Shown here piece after piece: positions 14,497 to 20,813 of a stretch of 22,027 nucleotides of DNA. How positions within the stretch are numbered: position 1 is the first letter of the stretch; every line of letters begins with the position of its first letter. The position numbers were made by a program, and so were the translations under genes. Under the pieces are notes generated by a model. That model saw only the letters and a program-made list of their open reading frames with translations. It was not told the DNA's origin and made no database searches. Location of the stretch: NCBI GenBank assembly GCA_944325235.1, contig CALUZE010000004.1, positions 1 to 22,027 of the forward strand, written 5' to 3'. This stretch comes from an uncultured Elusimicrobiales bacterium. Lineage in GTDB: Bacteria > Elusimicrobiota > Elusimicrobia > Elusimicrobiales > Elusimicrobiaceae.

Positions 14497-15612
14497 TCAA
14501 TTATTTTTTAAAAACGCCAGGGCTTCTTCACGCGTAGTGATTTTGCCTTCCCACTGTGCTTTGCGCACGCGGTCCAACGCGCCCGAAATGCGCCTGCCGG
14601 CGAGCCCCAACTCTTTGAGTTCTCCGCCGCGCACAAAACACGGCTCCAACGCCGCCGGCGGCAGGTTCGGCAAGACCGCCTGCAAAATTTCCCGCTGCAA
14701 GGCAAGCAGCCGCGTTTGCGGGCTCATTTTTTCCTGCGCGATTTTCCACGCACCCAAAATGGCCTGTGCCGGTTCTTTGGGCAAGTGCAGCGTACGCAAA
14801 AAATCCTCGCCGCTGGACCCCAGCGAACACGCCAAAATGCCCACCCGCACCATGGGATCTTGCGTTTGAAGCAATTTATCGTCCCAATGCAGGCCGGGCC
14901 AGGCAAATTTAAGCAGGTCGTATTTTTCCATCAGGGCAAAAATTTCTTTTACGCGTGCTTCTTCCAACACCTTTATAAATTCGTGGCAAAAGCGTTCCCG
15001 CGTTAAAAGCAGCGGGTATTCCCCTTCCACCGCTTCCACCAGCAGCCGCTCCGTCTTGGGGGCCAGCCGCCAGCCGAACCGCCCCGCAAACCGCACGGCG
15101 CGGAACATGCGGGTAGGGTCGTCCAAAAAACTTTTGTCGTGCAAAATGCGCACAATGCCGGCATCAATATCTTTCTGCGCGCCGAACGGGTCGTACGGTT
15201 GACCGAAGTTTTGCGGCAAAATGGAAAAGCACCAGGCGTTGGTCGTAAAATCACGCCGAAACAAATCGTCCTTCATTTCTTTGGAAAAAGCCACCACCGG
15301 CAGGGAGCCGGGATAGGGATAGGTTTCCTTGCGGGCGCGGACCATATCCAGCTTCAGTCCGTTATCCAAGCTGACGCGAAACGTACCGAACTGCGAAAAC
15401 TTTTTCTTTCCGCCCCCCCATTGTTTGACACAATACCCCGCAACGGATTCTTGGTTCCCGTCAAATGCCAAATCAATATCCAGCGTGTTTTTGTGCAGGT
15501 AAAAATCCCGCACGGCACCGCCCACCACCCAGGCTTTCAGGCCCAGTTTGCTGGCGTACGCACCGATGGCGTAAAGTTGGTCCTTGTATTGTTTTGGTAT
15601 GTTGGCAATCAT
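14497..15612 (-). CDS. cca: CCA tRNA nucleotidyltransferase / poly(A) polymerase family enzyme
   Basis: A 371-residue class II nucleotidyltransferase that builds or repairs the CCA end of tRNAs. The catalytic palm has VVGGAVRD (29-36) and the metal carboxylates D45 and D47 in LDIDLAFDG. The flexible loop ends in RRDFTTNA (119-126), DPFGAQKD follows at 141-148, and the nucleotide-recognition motif DDPTRMFRAVRFAGRFG spans 164-180. The C-terminal helical part is shorter than in E. coli (412 residues) and has no HD phosphohydrolase domain. Class II enzymes split into CCA-, CC- and A-adding forms that cannot be told apart reliably by eye. The tRNA gene in this window lacks an encoded CCA, so the activity is needed. 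The start overlaps the CpXC gene stop by four bases. Confidence 0.9.
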   Translation of the reverse strand: MIANIPKQYKDQLYAIGAYASKLGLKAWVVGGAVRDFYLHKNTLDIDLAFDGNQESVAGYCVKQWGGGKKKFSQFGTFRVSLDNGLKLDMVRARKETYPYPGSLPVVAFSKEMKDDLFRRDFTTNAWCFSILPQNFGQPYDPFGAQKDIDAGIVRILHDKSFLDDPTRMFRAVRFAGRFGWRLAPKTERLLVEAVEGEYPLLLTRERFCHEFIKVLEEARVKEIFALMEKYDLLKFAWPGLHWDDKLLQTQDPMVRVGILACSLGSSGEDFLRTLHLPKEPAQAILGAWKIAQEKMSPQTRLLALQREILQAVLPNLPPAALEPCFVRGGELKELGLAGRRISGALDRVRKAQWEGKITTREEALAFLKNN

Positions 15613-16250
15613 AGCACTTGCGGGGGCAAGGCTTTGTCTTGGCTCATTTGGTCCAAAAAGTTGCGCAGCATTTTGCTCTGCAAGCCGGTTTTAAGGACTT
15701 TGCTTGCCGCCACGGCGTAGCCGTTGGGCGTTTGGTCCTTTTCCGGTGCGGGCACATAGAACGGGAAATGGTGCTCCCGCGCATAGGACGGCTTCAACCG
15801 CACCACGCGCAGGCCCGCGGCCGCCGCCGAAGCAGCCACCGCTTCCGATTCATAAGACGCTTCCTCTTCCCCCTGCAAAACCCCCTTTAGGGCTTCCAGC
15901 CCAAATACGCATATGGGCGGATAGTCCATATTTAATTGCTTTAGCAAAGTGTTTTTGATTAGGTTGTAATCCTTGTGCATACGAGCCACCAGCTCCGGCT
16001 CGCGCTGACGGTCTTTCTCCGAGAACACAAAGACAAGCAGCTCTGAAGGCGCGTCAAAATAAATCAAATCCCCGTCGTGGTGGAAAAACGTCTTGCACTC
16101 GGGGCACTGTACTAAATTGAGTTCGCCGCCCAAAATGGCGGTTTTCAAATCGGGGTCTTGTTCGGCACTGATGAACGACCAATACTCCACATCAAAAGGT
16201 TCACAATGGTTGGGGCAGTGTGCGGCTGCTTCGTTTTTAATGGATTTCAT
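15609..16250 (-). CDS. CpXC-domain protein
   Basis: A 213-residue protein whose first 80 residues match the CpXC domain. It has a CPNHC motif at 12-16, VEYWSFISAEQDPDLK-type sequence near 21-36, GGELNLVQCPEC at 41-52, then FFHHDGDLIYFDAPSELLVFVF. C12, C16, C49 and C52 probably bind zinc. The rest is helical with an Ala/Glu-rich stretch near 130-145. The function of the family is unknown to me. It is the first gene of an operon with cca (ATGA overlap), so a link to RNA or tRNA metabolism is possible but unsupported. No Shine-Dalgarno sequence precedes the ATG, and an extended -10 lies only eight bases upstream. Confidence 0.85.
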   Translation of the reverse strand: MKSIKNEAAAHCPNHCEPFDVEYWSFISAEQDPDLKTAILGGELNLVQCPECKTFFHHDGDLIYFDAPSELLVFVFSEKDRQREPELVARMHKDYNLIKNTLLKQLNMDYPPICVFGLEALKGVLQGEEEASYESEAVAASAAAAGLRVVRLKPSYAREHHFPFYVPAPEKDQTPNGYAVAASKVLKTGLQSKMLRNFLDQMSQDKALPPQVL

Positions 16251-16258
16251 ATGTATTA

Positions 16259-16267
16259 TTTATAGCA
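16259..16267 (-). promoter_or_regulatory. Extended -10 promoter of CpXC-cca
   Basis: Reverse strand TGCTATAAA (16259-16267) ends 8 bases before the ATG of the CpXC gene. No -35 box of consensus type is seen 17 bases upstream. The mRNA would be leaderless or have only a base or two of leader. Confidence 0.55.
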
Positions 16268-16313
16268 AAAAAACATTAGTTTGACTACTGCTTTCCTGCC
16301 GCCGGTGCAGAAA

Positions 16314-16322
16314 TGATAAAAT
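16314..16322 (+). promoter_or_regulatory. Extended -10 promoter of the cation transporter gene
   Basis: TGATAAAAT (16314-16322) ends exactly 6 bases before the ATG at 16329, so transcription should start at or next to the A of the start codon. TTGACT at 16281 is 30 bases away, too far to be its -35. There is no ribosome binding site. Confidence 0.6.
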
Positions 16323-16328
16323 ATAGAT

Positions 16329-17249
16329 ATGGATTTACAAACGCGTTCTGCTTTTGCCCGGGACATTACCGTCAAGGGTATGATTATCAACACGCTCCTC
16401 TGCGCGGCCAAGTTTGCAGCCGGTATCTGGGGCCGCAGCTCCGCCATGGTGGCGGACGCGGTGCATTCGCTGTCCGATTCGCTGACGGACATTGTGGTGC
16501 TTGTGAGCTTAAAATTTTCGGCCCGCCCGGCCGACCAGGACCATGCCTACGGCCACGGCCGCTTTGAAACCATGGCCACGCTGGTGATTGCCGTAGCGCT
16601 GTTGGCGGTAGGAGCCAAAATTTTGTACAACGGCGTGACGGACATCGTCCGCCTGGCCGAAGGCGGCACCATCGCCCGCCCGCGCGCCGTAGCGCTGTGG
16701 ACGGCCGTGCTTTCCATTATTGTAAAGGAATGGCTGTACCGCTACACGCTTAAAGCCGCCAGACAAATTGGCAGTTCCGCACTGGAAGCCAACGCTTGGC
16801 ACCACCGCTCGGACGCGATGAGCTCCATCGGCACTTTATTGGGTATCGGCGGGGCGTATTTTCTGGGCAATAAATGGACGGTGCTGGACCCGCTGGCCGC
16901 GGTCATCGTCAGCTTCTTTATTTTTGAAGTCGCCTGGAACATTTTAAAATCCGCCACGCAGGAACTATTGGATAAATCGCTGGGCGCCCAGGCGGAAAAG
17001 AACATCATGCAAATCTGCCGCCAGGCCGAACCGGCCGCGTGCGCGCACAACATCAAAACGCGCAAAATCGGCGGGTATGCCTGCTTGGAATTTCACGTTT
17101 ATTTGCCGGACGAGTGGAACTTAAAACGCGTGCACGACGCCACGGACAAAATGGAACAAGCCCTGCAGCAGGCCTTCGGCCCGCAGACGCTGGTCACCAT
17201 TCATCCGGAGCCGTCCTCGCTGGACCACGCGCACGCGCCGGCCAAATAA
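16329..17249 (+). CDS. Cation diffusion facilitator family transporter, probably zinc efflux
   Basis: A 306-residue CDF protein with six membrane helices in the first 210 residues and a soluble C-terminal domain. The metal site in the second helix is H46-x-x-x-D50 (HSLSD) and in the fifth H158-x-x-x-D162 (HHRSD). HxxxD in both is typical of zinc transporters, whereas YiiP of E. coli has DxxxD in helix 2. DHAYGHGRFET (71-81) is the family signature between helices 2 and 3. The cytoplasmic domain has the FHVYLPDEWNLKRVHDATDKME region and ends with HPEP. It works as a proton antiporter in the inner membrane. No metal-regulator gene lies beside it. The start is ATG 16329, immediately downstream of the -10 box, with no Shine-Dalgarno sequence. 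Confidence 0.92.
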   Translation: MDLQTRSAFARDITVKGMIINTLLCAAKFAAGIWGRSSAMVADAVHSLSDSLTDIVVLVSLKFSARPADQDHAYGHGRFETMATLVIAVALLAVGAKILYNGVTDIVRLAEGGTIARPRAVALWTAVLSIIVKEWLYRYTLKAARQIGSSALEANAWHHRSDAMSSIGTLLGIGGAYFLGNKWTVLDPLAAVIVSFFIFEVAWNILKSATQELLDKSLGAQAEKNIMQICRQAEPAACAHNIKTRKIGGYACLEFHVYLPDEWNLKRVHDATDKMEQALQQAFGPQTLVTIHPEPSSLDHAHAPAK

Positions 17250-17262
17250 GCCGGGCAAAGTT

Positions 17263-17271
17263 TGCTACAAT
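17263..17271 (+). promoter_or_regulatory. Extended -10 promoter of tRNA-Arg
   Basis: TGCTACAAT at 17263-17271 puts the start near 17278, about 37 bases upstream of the mature tRNA. No -35 of consensus type is visible 17 bases upstream. Confidence 0.55.
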
Positions 17272-17314
17272 AAAAGCGCCGCCCCGCAAAAGGGAAACGG
17301 CACCCGTAACAATC

Positions 17315-17387
17315 GCCCCGTTAGCTCAATTGGATAGAGTCCCGGTCTTCGGAACCGGTGGTACAGGTTCAAGTCCTGTACGGGGCA
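17315..17387 (+). tRNA. tRNA-Arg, anticodon UCG
   Basis: A 73-base cloverleaf without introns: acceptor GCCCCGT pairs with ACGGGGC, discriminator A, D arm GCTC/GAGT (one G-U pair), anticodon stem CCGGT/ACCGG with loop CTTCGGA, a 4-base variable region and T arm ACAGG/CCTGT with loop TTCAAGT. The anticodon TCG reads CGA and CGG codons. The CCA end is not encoded (the gene is followed by GAT), so it depends on a nucleotidyltransferase such as the cca gene in this window. Confidence 0.95.
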
Positions 17388-17398
17388 GATTTTATTTC

Positions 17399-17428
17399 CC
17401 TGCCGGCAGGCCCTCTGCCGAGGGAGCC
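17399..17428 (+). other. GC-rich inverted repeats between tRNA-Arg and yebC
   Basis: CCTGCCGGCAGG (17399-17410) is a perfect palindrome. It is followed by CCCTC/GAGGG (17411-17415 with 17420-17424), and GGCAG/CTGCC is an alternative pairing. There is no strong T run, so this may be a weak terminator or a processing stop for the tRNA transcript just ahead of the yebC promoter. Confidence 0.4.
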
Positions 17429-17434
17429 AAAATT

Positions 17435-17443
17435 TGCTAAAAT
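17435..17443 (+). promoter_or_regulatory. Extended -10 promoter of yebC-ruvC
   Basis: TGCTAAAAT at 17435-17443 gives a start near 17450 and a short leader of about 28 bases that carries the AAGGAG site of yebC. Confidence 0.6.
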
Positions 17444-17477
17444 AGAAGTATCTAAATTTGCAGTAAGGAGTATACCT

Positions 17478-18236
17478 ATGGGTGGACATTCGCACTGGGC
17501 CGGTATTAAACACAAAAAGGCCCTCGTAGACGCCAAAAAAGGTAAAGTATTTACCAAAATTTTAAGAGAAATCACCATCGCCGCCAAGATGAGCGGCGGC
17601 AACCCGGATCAAAACCCCCGCTTGCGCAAAGCCATTGATGATGCCCGTGCGGCCAATATGCCGTCGGACAACGTCAAACGCGCCATTATGAAAGGTACCG
17701 GCCAGCTGCCGGGTGTGTCGTACGAAGAAATCACGTACGAAGGCTACGGCCCCGGTTCCGTGGCGGTCATTGTGGAATGCACGACGGACAACAAAAACCG
17801 CACTTTCTCGGAAATCCGCAAAATTTTCACCAGCCACGGCGGTTCTATCGGCACCGCGGGCTGCGTGTCCTATATGTTTAAAGGCAAAGGGCTCATCGTC
17901 GTAAAGAAAGAAGACATTTCCGAAGACGACCTGATGAACCTCGCGCTGGAAGCCGGCGCCGAAGACGTGCGCACCGAAGGCGACGTGTATGAAGTCATCA
18001 CCAACCCGGATATGGCGGAATTGGACGCCGTGAAGAAAGCCATTGAAGCCAAGGGCATTACGCCCGTGTCGGCCGATTTGACGATGCTCCCGGATACGGA
18101 AGTAACCATCACGGACGAACATACTGCCGAAACGCTGATGAAAATGCTGGAAGCCTTGGACGATCACGACGACACCAAGAACGTCTACGACAACTCCAAC
18201 ATTGACGAAGCCGTAGCGGCCAAACTCAACGCCTAA
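17478..18236 (+). CDS. yebC: YebC/PmpR (TACO1) family protein
   Basis: A 252-residue protein starting MGGHSHWAGIKHKKA, the standard N terminus of the family, followed by KGKVFTKILREI, NPRLRKAIDDARAANMPSDN and the later YEGYGPGSVAVIVECTTDN and FSEIRKIF blocks. The family includes DNA-binding regulators (PmpR) and the mitochondrial translation activator TACO1. Recent work as I recall also supports a role for bacterial members at the ribosome. The start at 17478 has AAGGAG seven bases upstream; the open frame extends further upstream through the tRNA, which is not credible. ruvC follows 12 bases after its stop, a common bacterial pairing. Confidence 0.96.
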   Translation: MGGHSHWAGIKHKKALVDAKKGKVFTKILREITIAAKMSGGNPDQNPRLRKAIDDARAANMPSDNVKRAIMKGTGQLPGVSYEEITYEGYGPGSVAVIVECTTDNKNRTFSEIRKIFTSHGGSIGTAGCVSYMFKGKGLIVVKKEDISEDDLMNLALEAGAEDVRTEGDVYEVITNPDMAELDAVKKAIEAKGITPVSADLTMLPDTEVTITDEHTAETLMKMLEALDDHDDTKNVYDNSNIDEAVAAKLNA

Positions 18237-18248
18237 CACAGAGGACGC

Positions 18249-18821
18249 TTGAACAAGCAAACAACCACCGTTTTAGGTATAGACCCTGGTTTAGACAGAA
18301 CGGGATGGGCCATCCTTACAAGGGACGCCCGTTCCGTTTTGTCTTTACAGGCGTGCGGTCTCATCCACACCGGGGCCGAACAAGAACTGCCCGAACGGTT
18401 GGAATATATTTTTAACGAATTGCAAAAACTGCTGGCCACGTATCAGCCGGACCAGGTGGCCATGGAGCAGAACTACTTTTTAAAACGCGCCGTCACCATG
18501 GCCAACACCGTGATGACCCGCGGCGTGATTATCCTGGCCTGCCAATTGGCTGGCAAAGCCATTTCTTTTTATCCCCCCAAACGCGTGAAAATGATGATTT
18601 GCGGCACGGGCACCGCGGACAAAAAACAAGTCCAGCGGATGGTGCAGCTGACGCTGCGGCTGGACAAAGCCCCCTCGCCCGACGACACGGCCGACGCCGT
18701 GGCCATTGCCGTATGCCACGCCAAAACCGCCCCGCTGAATGCCATGCTAAACGTAAAAACGGCCTTCCTGGAAAAACTGAAGGCCGCCCAGAAAGCACAA
18801 ATCAAAAAAGTGGTTAAATAA
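18249..18821 (+). CDS. ruvC: Holliday junction resolvase RuvC
   Basis: A 190-residue RNase H-fold endonuclease that cuts the Holliday junctions bound by RuvAB. The four catalytic acids are present: D12 (LGIDPGLDRTGWA), E73 (AMEQNYF), D146 and D149 (PDDTADAVAIA). The start is TTG at 18249 with GAGGA close upstream (spacing 3-4 bases); there is no ATG before the conserved first strand. Near the middle, PPKRVKMMICGTGTADKKQV is the usual junction-binding loop region. A lysine-rich tail ends the protein. It is co-transcribed with yebC but separated from ruvA by a 349-base spacer. Confidence 0.95.
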   Translation: MNKQTTTVLGIDPGLDRTGWAILTRDARSVLSLQACGLIHTGAEQELPERLEYIFNELQKLLATYQPDQVAMEQNYFLKRAVTMANTVMTRGVIILACQLAGKAISFYPPKRVKMMICGTGTADKKQVQRMVQLTLRLDKAPSPDDTADAVAIAVCHAKTAPLNAMLNVKTAFLEKLKAAQKAQIKKVVK

Positions 18822-19025
18822 TTACGCCTTTCCAGCAAGATAATTCTTTTTCTGCAACGCAAGACTTCTCTTTGCCGTGCATGCCGTTACCATGGTTGCT
18901 GCTGTTTCTTTTTGCGTCGTCAGGGTCGCGGGCGCCGGCTTTTGTGCTGTTGCCGCGGTTGCTGAACCGCCTCCTTTAGAGCCGTCTACAAAAAGCCTTT
19001 CAAACGGATTAGAAAATTTTATTGT

Positions 19026-19054
19026 TTGAGCACGGCATGCGCGAGTGATAAAAT
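19026..19054 (+). promoter_or_regulatory. Predicted promoter in the ruvC-ruvA spacer
   Basis: TTGAGC (19026-19031) and TAAAAT (19049-19054) are 17 bases apart, with TGA directly before the -10 (extended -10). Of the plus-strand promoters in the window this has one of the best overall matches. The start would be near 19061, only about 25 bases ahead of a terminator-like hairpin. Confidence 0.55.
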
Positions 19055-19077
19055 TGCCCGTTGAAAGTGATTTTTGT

Positions 19078-19102
19078 GGCTCCCAAGGGCGGAGCCCTTT
19101 TT
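19078..19102 (+). terminator. Terminator or attenuator with two exclusive hairpins upstream of ruvA
   Basis: AAGGGC (19085-19090) pairs with GCCCTT (19094-19099) and runs into TTT, a classic terminator form. The same bases can instead form GGCTCC/GGAGCC (19078-19083 with 19091-19096). The two cannot coexist. It may end yebC-ruvC read-through or control entry into ruvAB. Confidence 0.5.
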
Positions 19103-19155
19103 CTGGCGCCCGGAAAAGGGTTCCTTTTCCACGGCCGGGAGCCTACCGGATAATA

Positions 19156-19164
19156 TGCTAAAAT
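19156..19164 (+). promoter_or_regulatory. Extended -10 promoter of ruvAB
   Basis: TGCTAAAAT at 19156-19164 ends 6 bases before the ruvA ATG at 19171, the same spacing as for the cation transporter gene. No Shine-Dalgarno sequence or consensus -35 is visible, which predicts a leaderless ruvA message. Confidence 0.6.
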
Positions 19165-19170
19165 GTAAGT

Positions 19171-19782
19171 ATGATAGCGTATTTAAAAGGCGAAGTGTTG
19201 GAAGTAAAAGAAGACGGCGCCGTCATCGTGTGCGGCGGGGTGGGGTACGAAGTCAACCTGGCCCACAGCTCCGCTTTGGAACTGACGGCCGGGACCGAAG
19301 CCGCCCTGTACGTGGCGGAATCCATTTCCCCCTACGACGGGACCGTCCTGTACGGATTTTTAAATAAAGAGGACAAGGACCTCTGGCTCCTGTTCAAAAC
19401 CGCTATCCCCAACACCGGCCCCAAAAAAGCGATGGAGTTTTTAAATAAAGCCCTGCGCTCGGTGGCCGATTTCCACAACGCCATTTTAAAACGCGACCCC
19501 AAAATTTTGACGGGCATTTTCGGCTTTACTGCCAAAACGGCGGAAAAACTCATCAACTCCTTAAAGGACAAGATGGACGCCGTCACCGTCCAGGGCGAAA
19601 GCAAAATAAAAGTGATGGACGAAGCGCCGTATATGAGCGGCGTGCTGGAAGCCTTGGCCGCGCTGGGCTATTCGGCGGCGGAATCGCGCCGCGCGATGGA
19701 AAAGCTCTACGCCGAAGGCGTCAACCCCAACGACAAGATTGAAAACATCATCAAAGAGGCCCTGCGGGTACTGAAAAAATGA
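19171..19782 (+). CDS. ruvA: Holliday junction branch migration protein RuvA
   Basis: A 203-residue protein with the three RuvA domains: an N-terminal OB fold (MIAYLKGEVLEV to about 64), a middle helix-hairpin-helix domain (about 70-135) and a C-terminal RuvB-contacting domain (about 155-203). LYGFLNKEDKDLWLLF matches the end of domain I. The DNA-contact parts diverge from E. coli. The acidic pin E55-D56 reads Y55-D56, the first hairpin has NTGPK where GVGPK is usual, and the second has FGFTAKTAE where PGIGKKTAE is usual. RuvA tetramers bind four-way junctions and load RuvB. The stop overlaps ruvB as ATGA, so the two are translationally coupled. Confidence 0.92.
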   Translation: MIAYLKGEVLEVKEDGAVIVCGGVGYEVNLAHSSALELTAGTEAALYVAESISPYDGTVLYGFLNKEDKDLWLLFKTAIPNTGPKKAMEFLNKALRSVADFHNAILKRDPKILTGIFGFTAKTAEKLINSLKDKMDAVTVQGESKIKVMDEAPYMSGVLEALAALGYSAAESRRAMEKLYAEGVNPNDKIENIIKEALRVLKK

Positions 19783-20801
19783 GCAACCAAAACGAAATTT
19801 TAAATGTTTCCCAACTGCCCGACGAAACCGCCGGGCTGGAAGCCGCCCTGCGCCCTACCACGCTGGACGAATTTGTCGGCCAGGACAAACTGAAAGAAAA
19901 CCTGCGCGTTTTTATTGCGGCCGCCAAATCCCGCAAAGAAGCCCTGGACCATTGCCTTTTTTACGCGCCGCCCGGCCTGGGCAAAACCACGCTGGCCAAC
20001 ATTCTGGCGCGCGAAATGGGCGTGAACATCAAAGTCACTTCCGGCCCCGTGCTGGCCCGCCCCGGCGATTTGGCCGCCATGCTGACCACGGAACTTTCCG
20101 ACGGCGATATTTTGTTTATTGACGAAATTCACCGCCTCAACCCCGCCGTGGAAGAAGCCCTCTACCCGGCCATGGAAGATTTCACCTTTTTCATCAACAC
20201 GGGCAAAGGCGCCGGCTCCACCACCTTAAAGCTGGCCGTACCGCGTTTTACGCTGGTGGGCGCAACCACCCGCTCCGGCCTGCTGACCGGCCCCTTGCGC
20301 GACCGCTTTGGCATTGTGTTTAACTTGGGGTTTTACGAAATCCCGGAAATTACCGATATTTTGGAACGCTCCGCGCGATTGCTCAACATCCAGGCGGACC
20401 GCGAAGGACTGACCGAACTGGCCAAACGTTCCCGCGGCACGCCGCGCATTGCCAACCGCCTGCTGCGCCGCGCGCGGGATTTTGCCCAGGTAAAGGGCAA
20501 CGGCGTCATCACGCACGAAATCGCCCAGACGGCGATGGACTCGCTGGATATAGACAGCGAAGGCTTGGACAGTGTGGACAAGCGGATTTTGGAAGCGCTG
20601 ATTGACCGCTTTTCCGGCGGGCCGGTGGGCGTGGACAATTTGGCGATTGCCGTGTCCGAAGCCGTAGACACGCTGACGGACGTCATTGAACCGTACCTCA
20701 TCAAGGCGGGCTTTATCGCACGCACCCCGCGCGGGCGCGTGGCCACCCGCAAAGCCTACGAACATATGGGCCGCAAGCAACACGCGGATTTACTTTTCTA
20801 A
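19779..20801 (+). CDS. ruvB: Holliday junction branch migration ATPase RuvB
   Basis: A 340-residue AAA+ motor. LRPTTLDEFVGQ opens the domain, Walker A is PPGLGKTT (64-71), Walker B LFIDEIHR (112-119), sensor 1 lies in GATTRSG (161-167), and the arginine finger is R174 in GPLRDRFG. The lid domain contains RGTPRIANRLLRR, and a winged helix near the C terminus ends with TPRGRVATRKAYEHMG. All known catalytic positions are kept. RuvB hexamers drive junction branch migration together with RuvA. The next gene starts 12 bases downstream, so the SpoIID-like gene may be in the same transcript. Confidence 0.97.
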   Translation: MSNQNEILNVSQLPDETAGLEAALRPTTLDEFVGQDKLKENLRVFIAAAKSRKEALDHCLFYAPPGLGKTTLANILAREMGVNIKVTSGPVLARPGDLAAMLTTELSDGDILFIDEIHRLNPAVEEALYPAMEDFTFFINTGKGAGSTTLKLAVPRFTLVGATTRSGLLTGPLRDRFGIVFNLGFYEIPEITDILERSARLLNIQADREGLTELAKRSRGTPRIANRLLRRARDFAQVKGNGVITHEIAQTAMDSLDIDSEGLDSVDKRILEALIDRFSGGPVGVDNLAIAVSEAVDTLTDVIEPYLIKAGFIARTPRGRVATRKAYEHMGRKQHADLLF

Positions 20802-20813
20802 CCGGGGGAAAGA

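Larger units (their letters stand above)
18822..19170. other. 349-base spacer between ruvC and ruvA with promoter-like and hairpin elements
   Basis: I see no convincing protein gene here. The spacer contains a promoter-like element at 19026-19054, overlapping hairpins with a T run at 19078-19102, and GGAAAAGG/CCTTTTCC (19112-19119 with 19123-19130) nested inside a CCCGG/CCGGG pair. The ruvA -10 box is at 19156-19164. A reverse-strand frame is open from 19142 to 18822 without any ATG, GTG or TTG in its first 80 codons. A plus-strand ORF of 32 leucine-rich residues at 18881-18979 has no ribosome binding site. Confidence 0.6.

Noticed and set aside
17358..17477. N-terminal extension of yebC through the tRNA gene
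   Set aside because: The frame overlaps tRNA-Arg, while ATG 17478 has a perfect AAGGAG and the conserved MGGHSHW start.
18881..18979. 32-residue leucine-rich ORF on the plus strand after ruvC
   Set aside because: No Shine-Dalgarno sequence or promoter directly upstream; the composition could arise by chance in a GC-rich stretch.
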